A DNA stretch of 37,629 nt from Phycisphaerales bacterium (GTDB lineage: Bacteria > Planctomycetota > Phycisphaerae > Phycisphaerales > SM1A02). Under the pieces are notes generated by a model. The model saw only the letters and a list, made by a program, of their open reading frames with translations. It was not told where the DNA came from and searched no databases. Below, one piece after another: positions 22,317 to 30,868 of the stretch; the stretch's first letter is position 1, and every line of letters begins with the position of its first letter. A program made the position numbers and the translations under genes. The stretch lies in the NCBI GenBank assembly GCA_028823105.1, contig JAPKCC010000022.1, positions 1 to 37,629 of the forward strand. Direction: 5' to 3'.

Positions 22317-25295
22317 ATGTCGACCGTCTCAGCCCGTGGTGTCGTAATCGCCGCAATCGCCGCAATCGTCTCCTTCGAGTCGATCGTGTACGGCGATCCG
22401 CCCATCTTGCTCGACGTCCCGTCGTCCTGGAACGACCACGCTGCCACGGAGCTCCCGCTTCATGATGGCTTCGCGTGGTACGTGCTTCCAGTCCAGATTC
22501 CTGCGGACTGGCGGCCTTCGAACCTCAGACTCGATCTCGGGGAGATCGACGACGCCGACGAGACCTTCTTCGATGGCGTACGAGTCGGCAGCACGGGCGG
22601 CATGCCCCCACGGTCCCGGAGTGCCTGGCAGACCGCCCGGCGCTACACCGTGCCTTCCGAACTGGTGCGGCCCGGTGGGACGAGCATCATCGCGGTTCGC
22701 GTGCACGATTCCGGAGGCAATGGGGGCATCTGGAGTGGAGCGCCGCGACTCGAAGGTCCCGACGGCGCCCTCGACCTGTCCGGCGCGTGGATCTTCGAAA
22801 CCGGCGACGAACCGGGACCAATCAAGGCCGAGGCGGGCGAAGCGCGATGGAAGGAATTGCGACGTGCCGCCACCGCCGCCGACATCGGTCCGGCCGGTGC
22901 GGTCGCGTCAACGTGGGTCGCCGCCAGCCGCGCGGATTCACCGGTCGGCGACGTCCTCTGGTACGAAAAACCTGCCGACGCGTGGACCGAGGCGCTTCCG
23001 ATCGGAAACGGACGACTCGGCGGGATGGTCTTCGGTGATCAGTCCGGCGTGATCCAGGTCAATGAAGATTCGGTCTGGGCGGGGTCGCCGATCGATCGGC
23101 ATCGGTCTCCGGGGAGTGGATTACTCGCCGAATCCCGGCGGCTCTGGTTCGAGGGAGACGTCATTGGTGCGCAACGGATCATGCAAAAAGAGTTCATGAG
23201 TGAACGGCTGACTCGAAGCCATCAGACGCTCTTCACGGTCGGGACCCGGTGGGTCGACGACGGCGCGACGATGAAGGACTATCGGCGTTCGCTCGATCTC
23301 GCCACTGGCATCACGGAGACCACGTTCGCCTCGAATGGACATCGGTACCGCTGTCGGATGTTCGCCAGCGAGGCGGATGATGCCATCGTGGTTCGTTGGG
23401 AGACCACTGCCCCGAACGGGATGCATGCGGCGATCGGGGTGGGGCGCCCGGAGATGCGCGAAGGAGGCACCGAGGTGGGAGGTGTCTCGACTGTCACGGC
23501 GGTCGGCAGTTCCATGCTCGTGACCGGCCGGGCGATCAATGGCGACCACCCGGGCGTCCGGTACGCAGGACTCGCATCGATGCGTGGCGAAGCCTTGCAC
23601 GAGCTTCCTGAGGAGATCACGGTTCCCGCGGCATCTGGGCTCGGCGCCGTCTCCAGCTACTCGAACGTCGCTCGACGGGTTCGGGCGTACACGGTGGTCA
23701 TCGCCGGCGCCACCGACATGCCCGGGTACGGCGTTCCCGATCCGAAGGCCGAGGTTGAGAGAATCGCCGCGAAGGCGATCGCGCGTGACTTTGACGACTT
23801 GCTTCGCCGACATCTTGCGTCCTTTCAACCCCCCATGCAGCGGGTCTCAATCGATCTTGGGACGACGCCTCAGGCGGCGAAACCCACCGACGTCCGGCTT
23901 CGGGAACTCCGCGAGGGCGCTGATGACCCGGCGCTCTTCAGTTTGTATTTCCAGTTTGCCCGGTACCTGCTCGTCTCGTGCTCTCGTCCCGGGACGCTGC
24001 CTGCAAACCTCCAGGGACTCTGGAACAATCACGTTTCGGCGCCGTGGAACGCCGACTATCACGTGAACATCAATCTGCAGATGAACTACTGGCCGGCCGA
24101 GGTCGGGAACCTCGCGGAATTTCACGAGCCAGCGTTTGATTTCACGGAGCGTCTCGCAGAGCGAGGGCGAGAGACGGCGCAGCGACTCTACGGCGCCGAT
24201 GGATGGATGGCTCATCACACCTCGGACGCATGGGCCTTCACCGTTCCCATCGGTCAAACCGTGTGGGGCATGTGGCCGCATGGCGGGGGATGGATGACGC
24301 GTCATCTCTGGGAGCACTACCTGTACTCCGGCGATGAGGTCTTTCTTCGAGATCGAGCGTGGCCGCTGTTGCGAGGCGCGTCCGAGTTCTATCTCGACTA
24401 CCTCTGCGAGGACCCGGCAACCGGCCTGCTCGTCTCAGGGCCGAGCAGTTCGCCCGAGAACACGTTCATCACCGACGATGGACAACGAGCGAACATCGGC
24501 ATGGGAAATGCGATGGACCAGGAGATTGTCTGGGATGTCTTCACCAACCTGATCGATGCCGCGACGGTGCTCGGCGAGTCCGATGATGACGTTGTCGTCG
24601 CCGCCGCGGTCGCCCGCGATCGACTTGCGATGCCGACCGTCGGAACCGATGGCCGGCTTATGGAATGGTCGCGACCCTTCGGCGAGGCGGAGCCAGGACA
24701 TCGCCATATCTCCCATCTCTACGGGTTGCATCCGGGTTCACAATTCAATCATCAGACCACGCCTGACCTGCTTGCGGCAGCCCGGAAGTCTCTTGATTTC
24801 CGACTCGCCAACGGCGGCGGTCATACCGGTTGGAGCCGAGCGTGGCTGGTCAACTTCATGGCGAGGCTGCACGATGGGGAGGCGGCGTATAAAAACCTCC
24901 GACTGCTCCTCGTGAAGTCGACGTTGCCGAACCTCTTCGACAATCACCCACCGTTTCAGATCGACGGGAATTTCGGTGGCGCGGCGGGCATCGCCGAGAT
25001 GTTGGTCCAGTCCCATGTCCCGCTCCCGGACGCGTTCGCACCGGGTGTGCCGCCGAGATTCCAGATCGACCTGTTGCCCGCGCTGCCCGACGCCTGGCCC
25101 CGTGGCGAGGTGCGAGGGCTTCGAGTCCGAGGCGGGCTGACCATCGACCGCCTGGCCTGGACACCCGAAGACATCTGGGTGGAGTTCTCGAGCGCTTCGG
25201 CGAAACGGGTTCGGGTGCAACCACCGAACGGCGAGAAACTGGTCGAGATGGCCGAACGCGACGGAAAGATGATCTTCACATTCAAGCGAAAATGA
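22317..25295 (+). CDS. Secreted GH95 alpha-L-fucosidase/alpha-galactosidase-like glycosidase
   Basis: The 992-residue protein is an inverting GH95 enzyme, typically a 1,2-alpha-L-fucosidase. A signal peptide (VVIAAIAAIVSFESIVYG) is followed by an N-terminal jelly-roll (about 30-200) with WYVLPVQIPADWRP and VRVHDSGGNGGIWSG, resembling the sugar-binding domain of GH2-type enzymes. The GH95 part starts LWYEKPADAWTEALPIGNGR with GGMVFGDQSGVIQVNEDSVW. The NxN pair (N584, N586 in HVNINLQMNYWPAE), Glu714 in SSPENTF and Asp883 in QIDGNFGG match the catalytic set known for the bifidobacterial 1,2-alpha-L-fucosidase. The ATG at 22317 has GGGAG upstream and precedes the signal peptide; the frame open back to 21483 is a shadow over GNAT. 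It complements the GH29 enzyme transcribed divergently. Confidence 0.94.
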   Translation: MSTVSARGVVIAAIAAIVSFESIVYGDPPILLDVPSSWNDHAATELPLHDGFAWYVLPVQIPADWRPSNLRLDLGEIDDADETFFDGVRVGSTGGMPPRSRSAWQTARRYTVPSELVRPGGTSIIAVRVHDSGGNGGIWSGAPRLEGPDGALDLSGAWIFETGDEPGPIKAEAGEARWKELRRAATAADIGPAGAVASTWVAASRADSPVGDVLWYEKPADAWTEALPIGNGRLGGMVFGDQSGVIQVNEDSVWAGSPIDRHRSPGSGLLAESRRLWFEGDVIGAQRIMQKEFMSERLTRSHQTLFTVGTRWVDDGATMKDYRRSLDLATGITETTFASNGHRYRCRMFASEADDAIVVRWETTAPNGMHAAIGVGRPEMREGGTEVGGVSTVTAVGSSMLVTGRAINGDHPGVRYAGLASMRGEALHELPEEITVPAASGLGAVSSYSNVARRVRAYTVVIAGATDMPGYGVPDPKAEVERIAAKAIARDFDDLLRRHLASFQPPMQRVSIDLGTTPQAAKPTDVRLRELREGADDPALFSLYFQFARYLLVSCSRPGTLPANLQGLWNNHVSAPWNADYHVNINLQMNYWPAEVGNLAEFHEPAFDFTERLAERGRETAQRLYGADGWMAHHTSDAWAFTVPIGQTVWGMWPHGGGWMTRHLWEHYLYSGDEVFLRDRAWPLLRGASEFYLDYLCEDPATGLLVSGPSSSPENTFITDDGQRANIGMGNAMDQEIVWDVFTNLIDAATVLGESDDDVVVAAAVARDRLAMPTVGTDGRLMEWSRPFGEAEPGHRHISHLYGLHPGSQFNHQTTPDLLAAARKSLDFRLANGGGHTGWSRAWLVNFMARLHDGEAAYKNLRLLLVKSTLPNLFDNHPPFQIDGNFGGAAGIAEMLVQSHVPLPDAFAPGVPPRFQIDLLPALPDAWPRGEVRGLRVRGGLTIDRLAWTPEDIWVEFSSASAKRVRVQPPNGEKLVEMAERDGKMIFTFKRK

Positions 25296-25322
25296 CCCTT
25301 CCCGGTTTGGGGCAAAGAAACA

Positions 25323-25353
25323 GGCCCATCGGAATCGTTGATTCCGATGGGCC
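25323..25353 (-). terminator. Terminator of tRNA-Pro / GH95 convergence
   Basis: A perfect 14-bp stem (GGCCCATCGGAATC with its complement) closes a 3-nt GTT loop. On the minus strand it is followed by TGTTTCTTTG, fitting termination of the tRNA transcript. It begins 28 nt after the GH95 stop codon, so it could also stop that transcript. Confidence 0.8.
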
Positions 25354-25357
25354 CGAA

Positions 25358-25431
25358 TCAGGGCGACAGGATTCGAACCTGCGACCTGCGACTCCCAAAG
25401 CCGCCGCTCTACCAAGCTGAGCTACGCCCTG
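25358..25431 (-). tRNA. tRNA-Pro (anticodon TGG)
   Basis: Read on the minus strand, the acceptor arms CAGGGCG/CGCCCTG pair perfectly with C1-G72, the Pro-type end, and discriminator A. The D arm GCTC..GAGC, a five-base-pair anticodon stem with loop TTTGGGA (anticodon TGG), and a T arm containing GGTTCGAATCC are all present. CCA is not encoded. It reads CCA and, with U34 wobble, other Pro codons. Confidence 0.95.
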
Positions 25432-25500
25432 AATTGATCGGGGATTGTACGCGGCCCCTCGGCCTCGCCAAGGCCTTCGAGCGCTCGGAATATCGAGTTC

Positions 25501-25514
25501 CGGAAGATCTTCCG
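25501..25514. other. 14-bp perfect palindrome upstream of tRNA-Pro
   Basis: CGGAAGATCTTCCG is a perfect zero-loop palindrome about 70 bp upstream of the tRNA on the minus strand and downstream of the sialidase gene. It could be an operator, or chance. The rest of 25432-25667 contains no gene I can support. Confidence 0.35.
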
Positions 25515-25667
25515 TGTTATTTCGGGGAACGAGGTCTCGAATCGGCCTTGATCATCAAGACTGGGGGGTCATGATCGAGATCTTGGCTCGGGCATCGCCG
25601 GCTTCAGCATCACGGTTTTCCGTGGCCAAGGGGGGTCGGGACACTGACGGGCCGAGCCGATGGTCGT

Positions 25668-27713
25668 TCAGCAGGGACCCCACGCCGCCAGCAGCAGTCC
25701 CATATCGGCACCACCGACCGTTCCATCGCCGTCAAGATCCGCGGAGCCGTCCGCCGCCCACTGGCTCAGGAGAAGCCCCATGTCGCGGCCATCGACAAGT
25801 CCGTCACCGCTGAGATCGGCGGGGCACTCATCGATGGCGCAGGGTTTTTCCGGGTCGTTGGTCTCCTCCCCGTCGGTCAGCACCTCGAGCGAGAGGCGAA
25901 GAAAGCGGATGGTCGCGTACCCCGCTCCCTCATAGAGGAGTCCGACATCCTTGCAGGGGTCGAGCACGGCGAGTTGGCTGTAGCCGAATCCGCCGGGGAC
26001 CACCGTCGTCACCAATGGCCATGTCTCGCCTCCGTCTTCGGAGATCACCACGGATCCATTCGAGCGTGAGCTTGTGGACCACGGTCCCGCATAGAGCAGG
26101 CGGCTGGTCGAGAATCCGTCCGTCGTGTCGTTGAAGAGCACGATCGAGGCCATGCAGGTCGGCGTGATCAGTTCATCATCGGGCTCGAGGGTCGTCCAGT
26201 TACGACCTCCGTCGATGGAACTTGATCGGAGGCGGTAGTGCGGCGAACCGTTTCCGCGTGCGTTGAGGAGGATGGTGCCATCGTCGAGCTCGGCGATGGC
26301 GACTTCATCGCCGGTGCCGTTTCCGGAACCATTGTCGACGTCCACGCCCCGCGCCCAATTCTCGCCTCCATCATCTGAGTAGAGCATGAAGATACGCATT
26401 GAGCTCGGGGGTCCCTTGCGGAGCGGAACGACGAGACGCCCCGCGGCATCTCCGTGACGCAGTTGTATTCCCACCCCCGGACTCCCCGCGAAGTTTGACG
26501 AGGCGGGTCGCGCGATTTCGGTGATGTCCAGCGGCGCCGTCCACGTCGCACCTTGATCATCGGAGTGCATCAACCAGTTCCGCGACGTTCCTGGGCCGTA
26601 TCCCGTCGGCACGCAGTGGGTATGGCAGCCTTCGGGAAAGGACATATAGAAGAGGTAGACGCGGCCGGTGTTCGGGCCGGCCCGAACCTCGACCGCGAGT
26701 GGATCGTTGAGCGATGTGCCACCCTGATCATCGAGCAATTGCAGCGGGCCCCACGTCTCCCCGCCGTCGGTCGATCGCTTCAGAATGATGTCGTTCTTGG
26801 CGTGGTCGCCACCGTAGCGCCCTTCGGCGAAGGCGAGAATCGTTCCGTCCTGAAGACTCAGCAAGGAGGGGATTCGAATGTTGGGATAGGTATCGACGCC
26901 GACCTGAAAGACGACCGAGCTGGGTGGGGGCGGGGGAGGTTCCTGAAGGTCGTACCGGCGATCGAGATACGTCTCGATCGCATCGCGATCGCTCGCGTCA
27001 AGCGCCGAGGCATAGACCAGTATCTCGCAGATGCCTCCGGAGAGATGCTGGCTCAGGGAATACCGCGACCCAAGCATGAACCCCGCGAGATCGCTCACGG
27101 AATTGGTCCCGATGGCCACGGTCTTCCCGTTGAGCCGTAACTCTTGCTCACCGCGTGCCATGACGGCCGTCACCATGGTCAGTGCGCCGGGTCCGATGAG
27201 GTCGGACGTGATCGTCGGGTTCGACCCGGTGAACAGTGTCCAGACGGAGGGGTTGGCCGACTCTCCGGTGAGCAGGGCGTTTCGGCCGCCGCTCGAACTG
27301 GAATCGAATACGTATCCCCCATTGGCGGAATCGGGACGAGTCACTACGAAGATCGTTCGCGGCCCAGATATCGTGCCGAACTCACTGCTCGACGCCCAGA
27401 TGAGATCGTTGCCATCGAATTCGAGGGAGGGCATTCCGTTTCCGGCATCGTGGCGGAGAATCGGTCGCGCCCTGGCGTTCGACGCGACTCGAGTCAGATC
27501 GTGCCCGTTGGAGCTCGCGTCATCCCATCGTTCGACGACGGTTCCATCGGGTGGAAGTCCGGCGATGCCGTTGACGCCGGAGTCGGGTCTGTACCAGGCG
27601 TGCAGATCAGAGAACGCGGGATTCGGATCCCCGTTTTCCAGCACGATGGACTGTCCGAAGGACATGGCGCTGGAGCAGGCAAGGACGAGTATGCCGACGA
27701 TGAGGGCTCGCAT
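25668..27713 (-). CDS. Secreted LamG-like / GH33 sialidase / dockerin-like protein
   Basis: This exo-alpha-sialidase would release sialic (or related nonulosonic) acids from glycans outside the cell. The 681-residue protein has a signal peptide (1-20, cleaved near SFGQ) and a LamG/concanavalin-like domain (about 25-255). A polyproline linker (259-264) leads to a six-bladed sialidase (about 268-612). The sialidase carries the RIP motif (R280-I-P), Asp boxes at about 314, 384, 446, 499 and 558 (STDGGETW, SDDQGATW, SDDGGENW, IDGGRNW, SEDGGETW), and candidate catalytic Tyr578 (FGYSQL) with a Glu nearby. A dockerin-like tail (632-681) has two Ca-loop repeats, DLSGDGLVDGRDMGLLL and DLDGDGTVGGADMGLLL. 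It lies 35 bp downstream of its LamG paralogue on the same strand and was probably co-transcribed with it. Confidence 0.92.
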   Translation of the reverse strand: MRALIVGILVLACSSAMSFGQSIVLENGDPNPAFSDLHAWYRPDSGVNGIAGLPPDGTVVERWDDASSNGHDLTRVASNARARPILRHDAGNGMPSLEFDGNDLIWASSSEFGTISGPRTIFVVTRPDSANGGYVFDSSSSGGRNALLTGESANPSVWTLFTGSNPTITSDLIGPGALTMVTAVMARGEQELRLNGKTVAIGTNSVSDLAGFMLGSRYSLSQHLSGGICEILVYASALDASDRDAIETYLDRRYDLQEPPPPPPSSVVFQVGVDTYPNIRIPSLLSLQDGTILAFAEGRYGGDHAKNDIILKRSTDGGETWGPLQLLDDQGGTSLNDPLAVEVRAGPNTGRVYLFYMSFPEGCHTHCVPTGYGPGTSRNWLMHSDDQGATWTAPLDITEIARPASSNFAGSPGVGIQLRHGDAAGRLVVPLRKGPPSSMRIFMLYSDDGGENWARGVDVDNGSGNGTGDEVAIAELDDGTILLNARGNGSPHYRLRSSSIDGGRNWTTLEPDDELITPTCMASIVLFNDTTDGFSTSRLLYAGPWSTSSRSNGSVVISEDGGETWPLVTTVVPGGFGYSQLAVLDPCKDVGLLYEGAGYATIRFLRLSLEVLTDGEETNDPEKPCAIDECPADLSGDGLVDGRDMGLLLSQWAADGSADLDGDGTVGGADMGLLLAAWGPC

Positions 27714-27748
27714 GTTCGGAGTTCCACGAAGGAGAGATCGGGTAATGA

Positions 27749-28954
27749 TCAGGGGCAGTTCTTAGCCTGGGCGACGCACGACGCATCCCATTCGACGTCG
27801 CAGCAGAACACATCGATCTCGCAGACGAAGGAGCAGCACGATGGATCATCGCAGCCGGGAGTGCCGTTGTCCTCTTGGCACGATCCGGAAGCAGGATCGC
27901 CGCATCCCGGGAAACATCCTTCGATCGGGGTGTGAATGCATCGACCGTCAACACAGGTGTCCGTCGTGCATGGGTCCGAGTCATCGCAGTCGATCCCGTC
28001 GCAGGGATCGGCGGGACAAGGGCCCCAGTAGGCGAGCATCAGTCCGACATCAGCGCCGTCGACCACGCCGTCTCCGTTGAGATCGCCAGCTCCGTCCGTA
28101 CTCCAACCGGCGAGAAGCAGGCCCATGTCGGCGCCGTTGACGACGCCGTCTAGGTTCAGGTCGCCGATGCAGGCATCACCCTCGAATCCGTACTTGATGA
28201 GGAGATACGCCATCACGGCTTCCCGATCGGTCTCGGACAGGGCTTCGGCGTAGACCACGGCCTCGCTGATTCCACCGCTCAGCCGGTTCTCGACGTTGTA
28301 TCGAGATCCGAAGATGATTCCGGCCTGATCCTCCGGCATGCCGCTGCTCGACCCCGCGTCTTCGCCGTTGACCTGGATGTCCTGCGTGCCGTCGGCGTTG
28401 AAGATCAACGTCACGATCGATACTTCCCCGATCGCGACGTCGCCACCGCTGAACACGTTCGATCCGCCGGCATACCCGACCCATTGTTCGGGCATCGAGA
28501 TCTGTCCGGTGAAGAGCGCGCTCCGTCCCGCGAACGAACTCGAATCCATGATGTAGCCCCCATCGGCGACGTCGGGTCTGGCGACAAGGAAGAACGTTCT
28601 GGTTCCGGAAAGGCTGCCGTACTCGCCGCTCGACGCCCAGATGAAGTCATCCGTGAACTCGACACCGGGAACTCCCGCTCCGGCGTCCAGGCTGTAACGG
28701 GGCTGAGATCCGAGCGTGGTCCGGGTCAGGTGCCGACCATTGATGCTCGAATCGTTCCAGGAGATCACCAGAGCGCCGTCTTGGGCGTGGCCTTCGGCGC
28801 CGTTGACACCGTTGGTTCCGTCGTACCAGGCGTAGAGGCCCGAGTACTTTGGATTCGGCGTGCCGTCACGAAGCGTGACGCCACCACCCGCCAGCGCGAC
28901 CGTGGAGAGGCTTGCGATGCCAAGCACACACATCGGGGTGGAAAGCTGTCTCAT
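27749..28954 (-). CDS. Secreted LamG-like protein with dockerin-like repeats and Cys-rich C-terminus
   Basis: The 401-residue protein has a signal peptide (about 1-22) and a LamG-like domain (about 28-258) clearly homologous to that of the adjacent sialidase: both share NPxxSxLxAWY, IWASS.EFG/EYG.SG.RT and the SGGI.E..VYA.AL end. Two dockerin-like repeats follow (DLNLDGVVNGADMGLLLAGW and DLNGDGVVDGADVGLMLAYW). The last 80 residues are Cys-rich: first an EGF/dickkopf-like CDDSDPCTTDTCVDGRC, then CCSFVCEIDVFCCDVEWDASC, a module I know from secreted planctomycete proteins. It has no catalytic domain and is perhaps a glycan-binding or surface partner of the sialidase. The start is an ATG preceded by an AT-rich leader with no clear ribosome binding site. 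Confidence 0.88.
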   Translation of the reverse strand: MRQLSTPMCVLGIASLSTVALAGGGVTLRDGTPNPKYSGLYAWYDGTNGVNGAEGHAQDGALVISWNDSSINGRHLTRTTLGSQPRYSLDAGAGVPGVEFTDDFIWASSGEYGSLSGTRTFFLVARPDVADGGYIMDSSSFAGRSALFTGQISMPEQWVGYAGGSNVFSGGDVAIGEVSIVTLIFNADGTQDIQVNGEDAGSSSGMPEDQAGIIFGSRYNVENRLSGGISEAVVYAEALSETDREAVMAYLLIKYGFEGDACIGDLNLDGVVNGADMGLLLAGWSTDGAGDLNGDGVVDGADVGLMLAYWGPCPADPCDGIDCDDSDPCTTDTCVDGRCIHTPIEGCFPGCGDPASGSCQEDNGTPGCDDPSCCSFVCEIDVFCCDVEWDASCVAQAKNCP

Positions 28955-29308
28955 AAAATCTAAGGTACATCGACCTCGCCTTGTCGATCAACAACCGTTT
29001 AGAAAAATGCTGTGTAGCCAATAGAAACGCGGTTTCAGACGCTATTTCAAAGCAAGAAGCGCGTCCGATGCTCGGAGATTCGGAGTTTTCTGAGCTCTAC
29101 GAGATGGTGTTCCTTCATCGCAGCCCATGTGTTGCATGTGTTGCCCGTGTTGCCCACGATGGCAGGAGAAGAAAAAGGGCCCACATCGTGTGGAGGAGGG
29201 ATTCAAGGAGCGCGGACGTGACGCGATGCGGTCCGAGGCTTGTACGCTGTTTCTTGACTCAGGCGAGTGGATCGCCGAACCCGATCATCGAATACTGGAG
29301 ATCAGTCT
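28955..29308. other. 354-bp intergenic region with AT-rich leader and 9-nt repeats
   Basis: The left 120 bp, upstream of the minus-strand LamG gene, are unusually AT-rich for this genome and probably hold its promoter. Three 9-mers at 29129-29155 (GTGTTGCAT, GTGTTGCCC, GTGTTGCCC) form a short tandem array. No gene is supported; a 73-codon frame starting in the array encodes a Cys-rich peptide only because of the repeats. Confidence 0.5.
29129..29155 (+). repeat. Three 9-nt tandem repeat units
   Basis: Three consecutive 9-mers (GTGTTGCAT, GTGTTGCCC, GTGTTGCCC) lie about 150 bp before the plus-strand lipoprotein gene. In the GTT phase they resemble the array at 9882-9926. Confidence 0.75.
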
Positions 29309-30625
29309 GTGCGAACCCAATCGCGAACCACGGGAATTCCTTCGTTGAAGATCCTGCGGATCATCACACCGATCCTGGCTGTGGTCTGGATGCTCCCGGC
29401 GCTCGGATGCCGCACGATGACGCCCCCGGTCGAGACGTACGACGCGTACCCAGCGATCCGTGACGACCTCTCGCCCGAACTGGCGCAACTTCTCCTCCAG
29501 GACTATTCGGCAGCGGCGACGTCATCGGTTGATCTCGCGATGCAGGAAATCGTCGATGGTGCCGTTGACCCCGATGATCCTCTTGTGATCGACCAGGCGC
29601 TCCGATTCCGTGCTGCAGCGGTCTCGGAGATTCGTCGTGCGGCCCTCCGGGTAAATCCCATCGCGGGAGCGCTCGACTCCTGGGTGCTGTTGGAACAAAT
29701 CCGTTGGTTCCTGCTCGACGGATCCGGCGCCGAGGCGTTCCGCGGAAACCGCGAGATCGTCGAGCGGATGATCACGAGCATCGGTCGCGATCTGGACGTC
29801 GCGCTCGATCGGATGCTGGAAGACCGGGAGCTCGCCAAGAAGCTGGTGGACTCGATTGCCGGAGCCCATCCCCTGTCAAGCATGAACCTCTCGCGGCCCT
29901 CGGTAGTCTCTCCGGTTGCGAATGATGATGATCGTCTGCGAACCCTGATGGACGCGGTCGCCTCCTTTGAGTTCCTGGCTCATGCGGCGTACTACCGGCT
30001 TGGAGCCGCGATCGATGATCTCCCTCGGGATCTTCGTTGGCAGTCGGAAATGGTCGTTCGAGACGTGCTCGAAAATCCGCGGGTTGCAGAGGCGATCCAG
30101 AGTCTTGATTCGCTCGACGGGGACATGCGGAGCGTCGCACAGGCGATTTCGGAGATGCCCGCGTCGTTGGATTCAAATGGTGGCGCCATCGTCGCTTCGA
30201 TCACGACCGCGACGCAGACGGCCATGACGGAGGCGCTCGCGGGCATCGCGTTGGAGCGAGCGGCGATCACCGCCGCGATCCGGGAAGAGCGACTGGCGGC
30301 CCAAGTGGACATCGAACGTCAGCGTTTGGAGACGATCGAGGTCCTTCAGGCCGAGCGTGCCTTGGTTCTTAAGGTCGTGACTGCCGAGCGAGAGGCGATC
30401 GAGGCCGCGATCGCCCGGGAGCGCGTGGCCGTGATGACCGACTTTCGGGAGATGATCTCCGAGGAGACGGTGACCGCCGCAGACACGATTCGAAACGCGG
30501 CCGACGCCTCGATCGATCGGGCGATGGGCTGGCTCTTCATTGGCATTCTTCTGGCGACGGTTGGTGCCGTGGTGGCCGGGGTCGCGCTCATCTTCGTCGC
30601 GCGACAATCCCGTCGGCCGGCCTGA
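29309..30625 (+). CDS. Coiled-coil lipoprotein with C-terminal transmembrane segment
   Basis: The 438-residue protein starts at a GTG (MRTQSRTTGIPSLKIL) with GGAG about 9 nt upstream. A signal sequence (IITPILAVVWMLPALGC) ends in a lipobox, with the lipidated Cys near residue 34. The body is almost wholly helical. The segment from about residue 280 to 400 (ERAAITAAIREERLAAQVDI, LETIEVLQAERALVLKVVTA, EREAIEAAIARERVAVMTDF) is a long coiled coil. A strong transmembrane helix (LFIGILLATVGAVVAGVALIFV) near the C-terminus precedes a basic tail. Lipid anchor at one end and membrane helix at the other could tether two membranes or one membrane in a loop. I recognise no family. nuoA follows 243 bp later on the same strand. 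Confidence 0.85.
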   Translation: MRTQSRTTGIPSLKILRIITPILAVVWMLPALGCRTMTPPVETYDAYPAIRDDLSPELAQLLLQDYSAAATSSVDLAMQEIVDGAVDPDDPLVIDQALRFRAAAVSEIRRAALRVNPIAGALDSWVLLEQIRWFLLDGSGAEAFRGNREIVERMITSIGRDLDVALDRMLEDRELAKKLVDSIAGAHPLSSMNLSRPSVVSPVANDDDRLRTLMDAVASFEFLAHAAYYRLGAAIDDLPRDLRWQSEMVVRDVLENPRVAEAIQSLDSLDGDMRSVAQAISEMPASLDSNGGAIVASITTATQTAMTEALAGIALERAAITAAIREERLAAQVDIERQRLETIEVLQAERALVLKVVTAEREAIEAAIARERVAVMTDFREMISEETVTAADTIRNAADASIDRAMGWLFIGILLATVGAVVAGVALIFVARQSRRPA

Positions 30626-30708
30626 ACCTGGATTTCCCGGGCGTGGCGCGGCCGTTCCTTGCGATCGAGGTCCCAAAATCCGCGTTTCGAGGATCGAGGA
30701 AGGCGGTT

Positions 30709-30736
30709 CCGGCCGGTCCGTCAGGCACCCGGCCGG
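30709..30736. other. Inverted repeat in the gap before nuoA
   Basis: Two identical 8-bp self-complementary arms (CCGGCCGG) are separated by 12 nt. No U-run follows. The rest of the gap 30626-30868 has no gene I can support. It may fold in the nuoA leader. Confidence 0.4.
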
Positions 30737-30868
30737 CCTCGGAAGACATGACCATGCAACTCGGCCGCCTTCGATCACCCCGGCCCCGTCGGGATCGGTA
30801 TCCTTTCCACACCCGTGGGCTGCGTTCGCGGGCCCGTATCGCACCGCTTCCCGGATCCAGAGTCTCTC

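Noticed and set aside
25338-25574. Plus-strand 78-codon frame containing GDRIRTCDLRLPKPPLYQ
   Set aside because: This is the well-known artefact of reading the antisense of a tRNA gene; the real feature is tRNA-Pro.
29127-29348. Cys-rich 73-codon frame starting MCCMCCPCCP
   Set aside because: The Cys run comes only from the 9-nt GTGTTGCCC repeats; there is no ribosome binding site and the rest overlaps the lipoprotein gene start.
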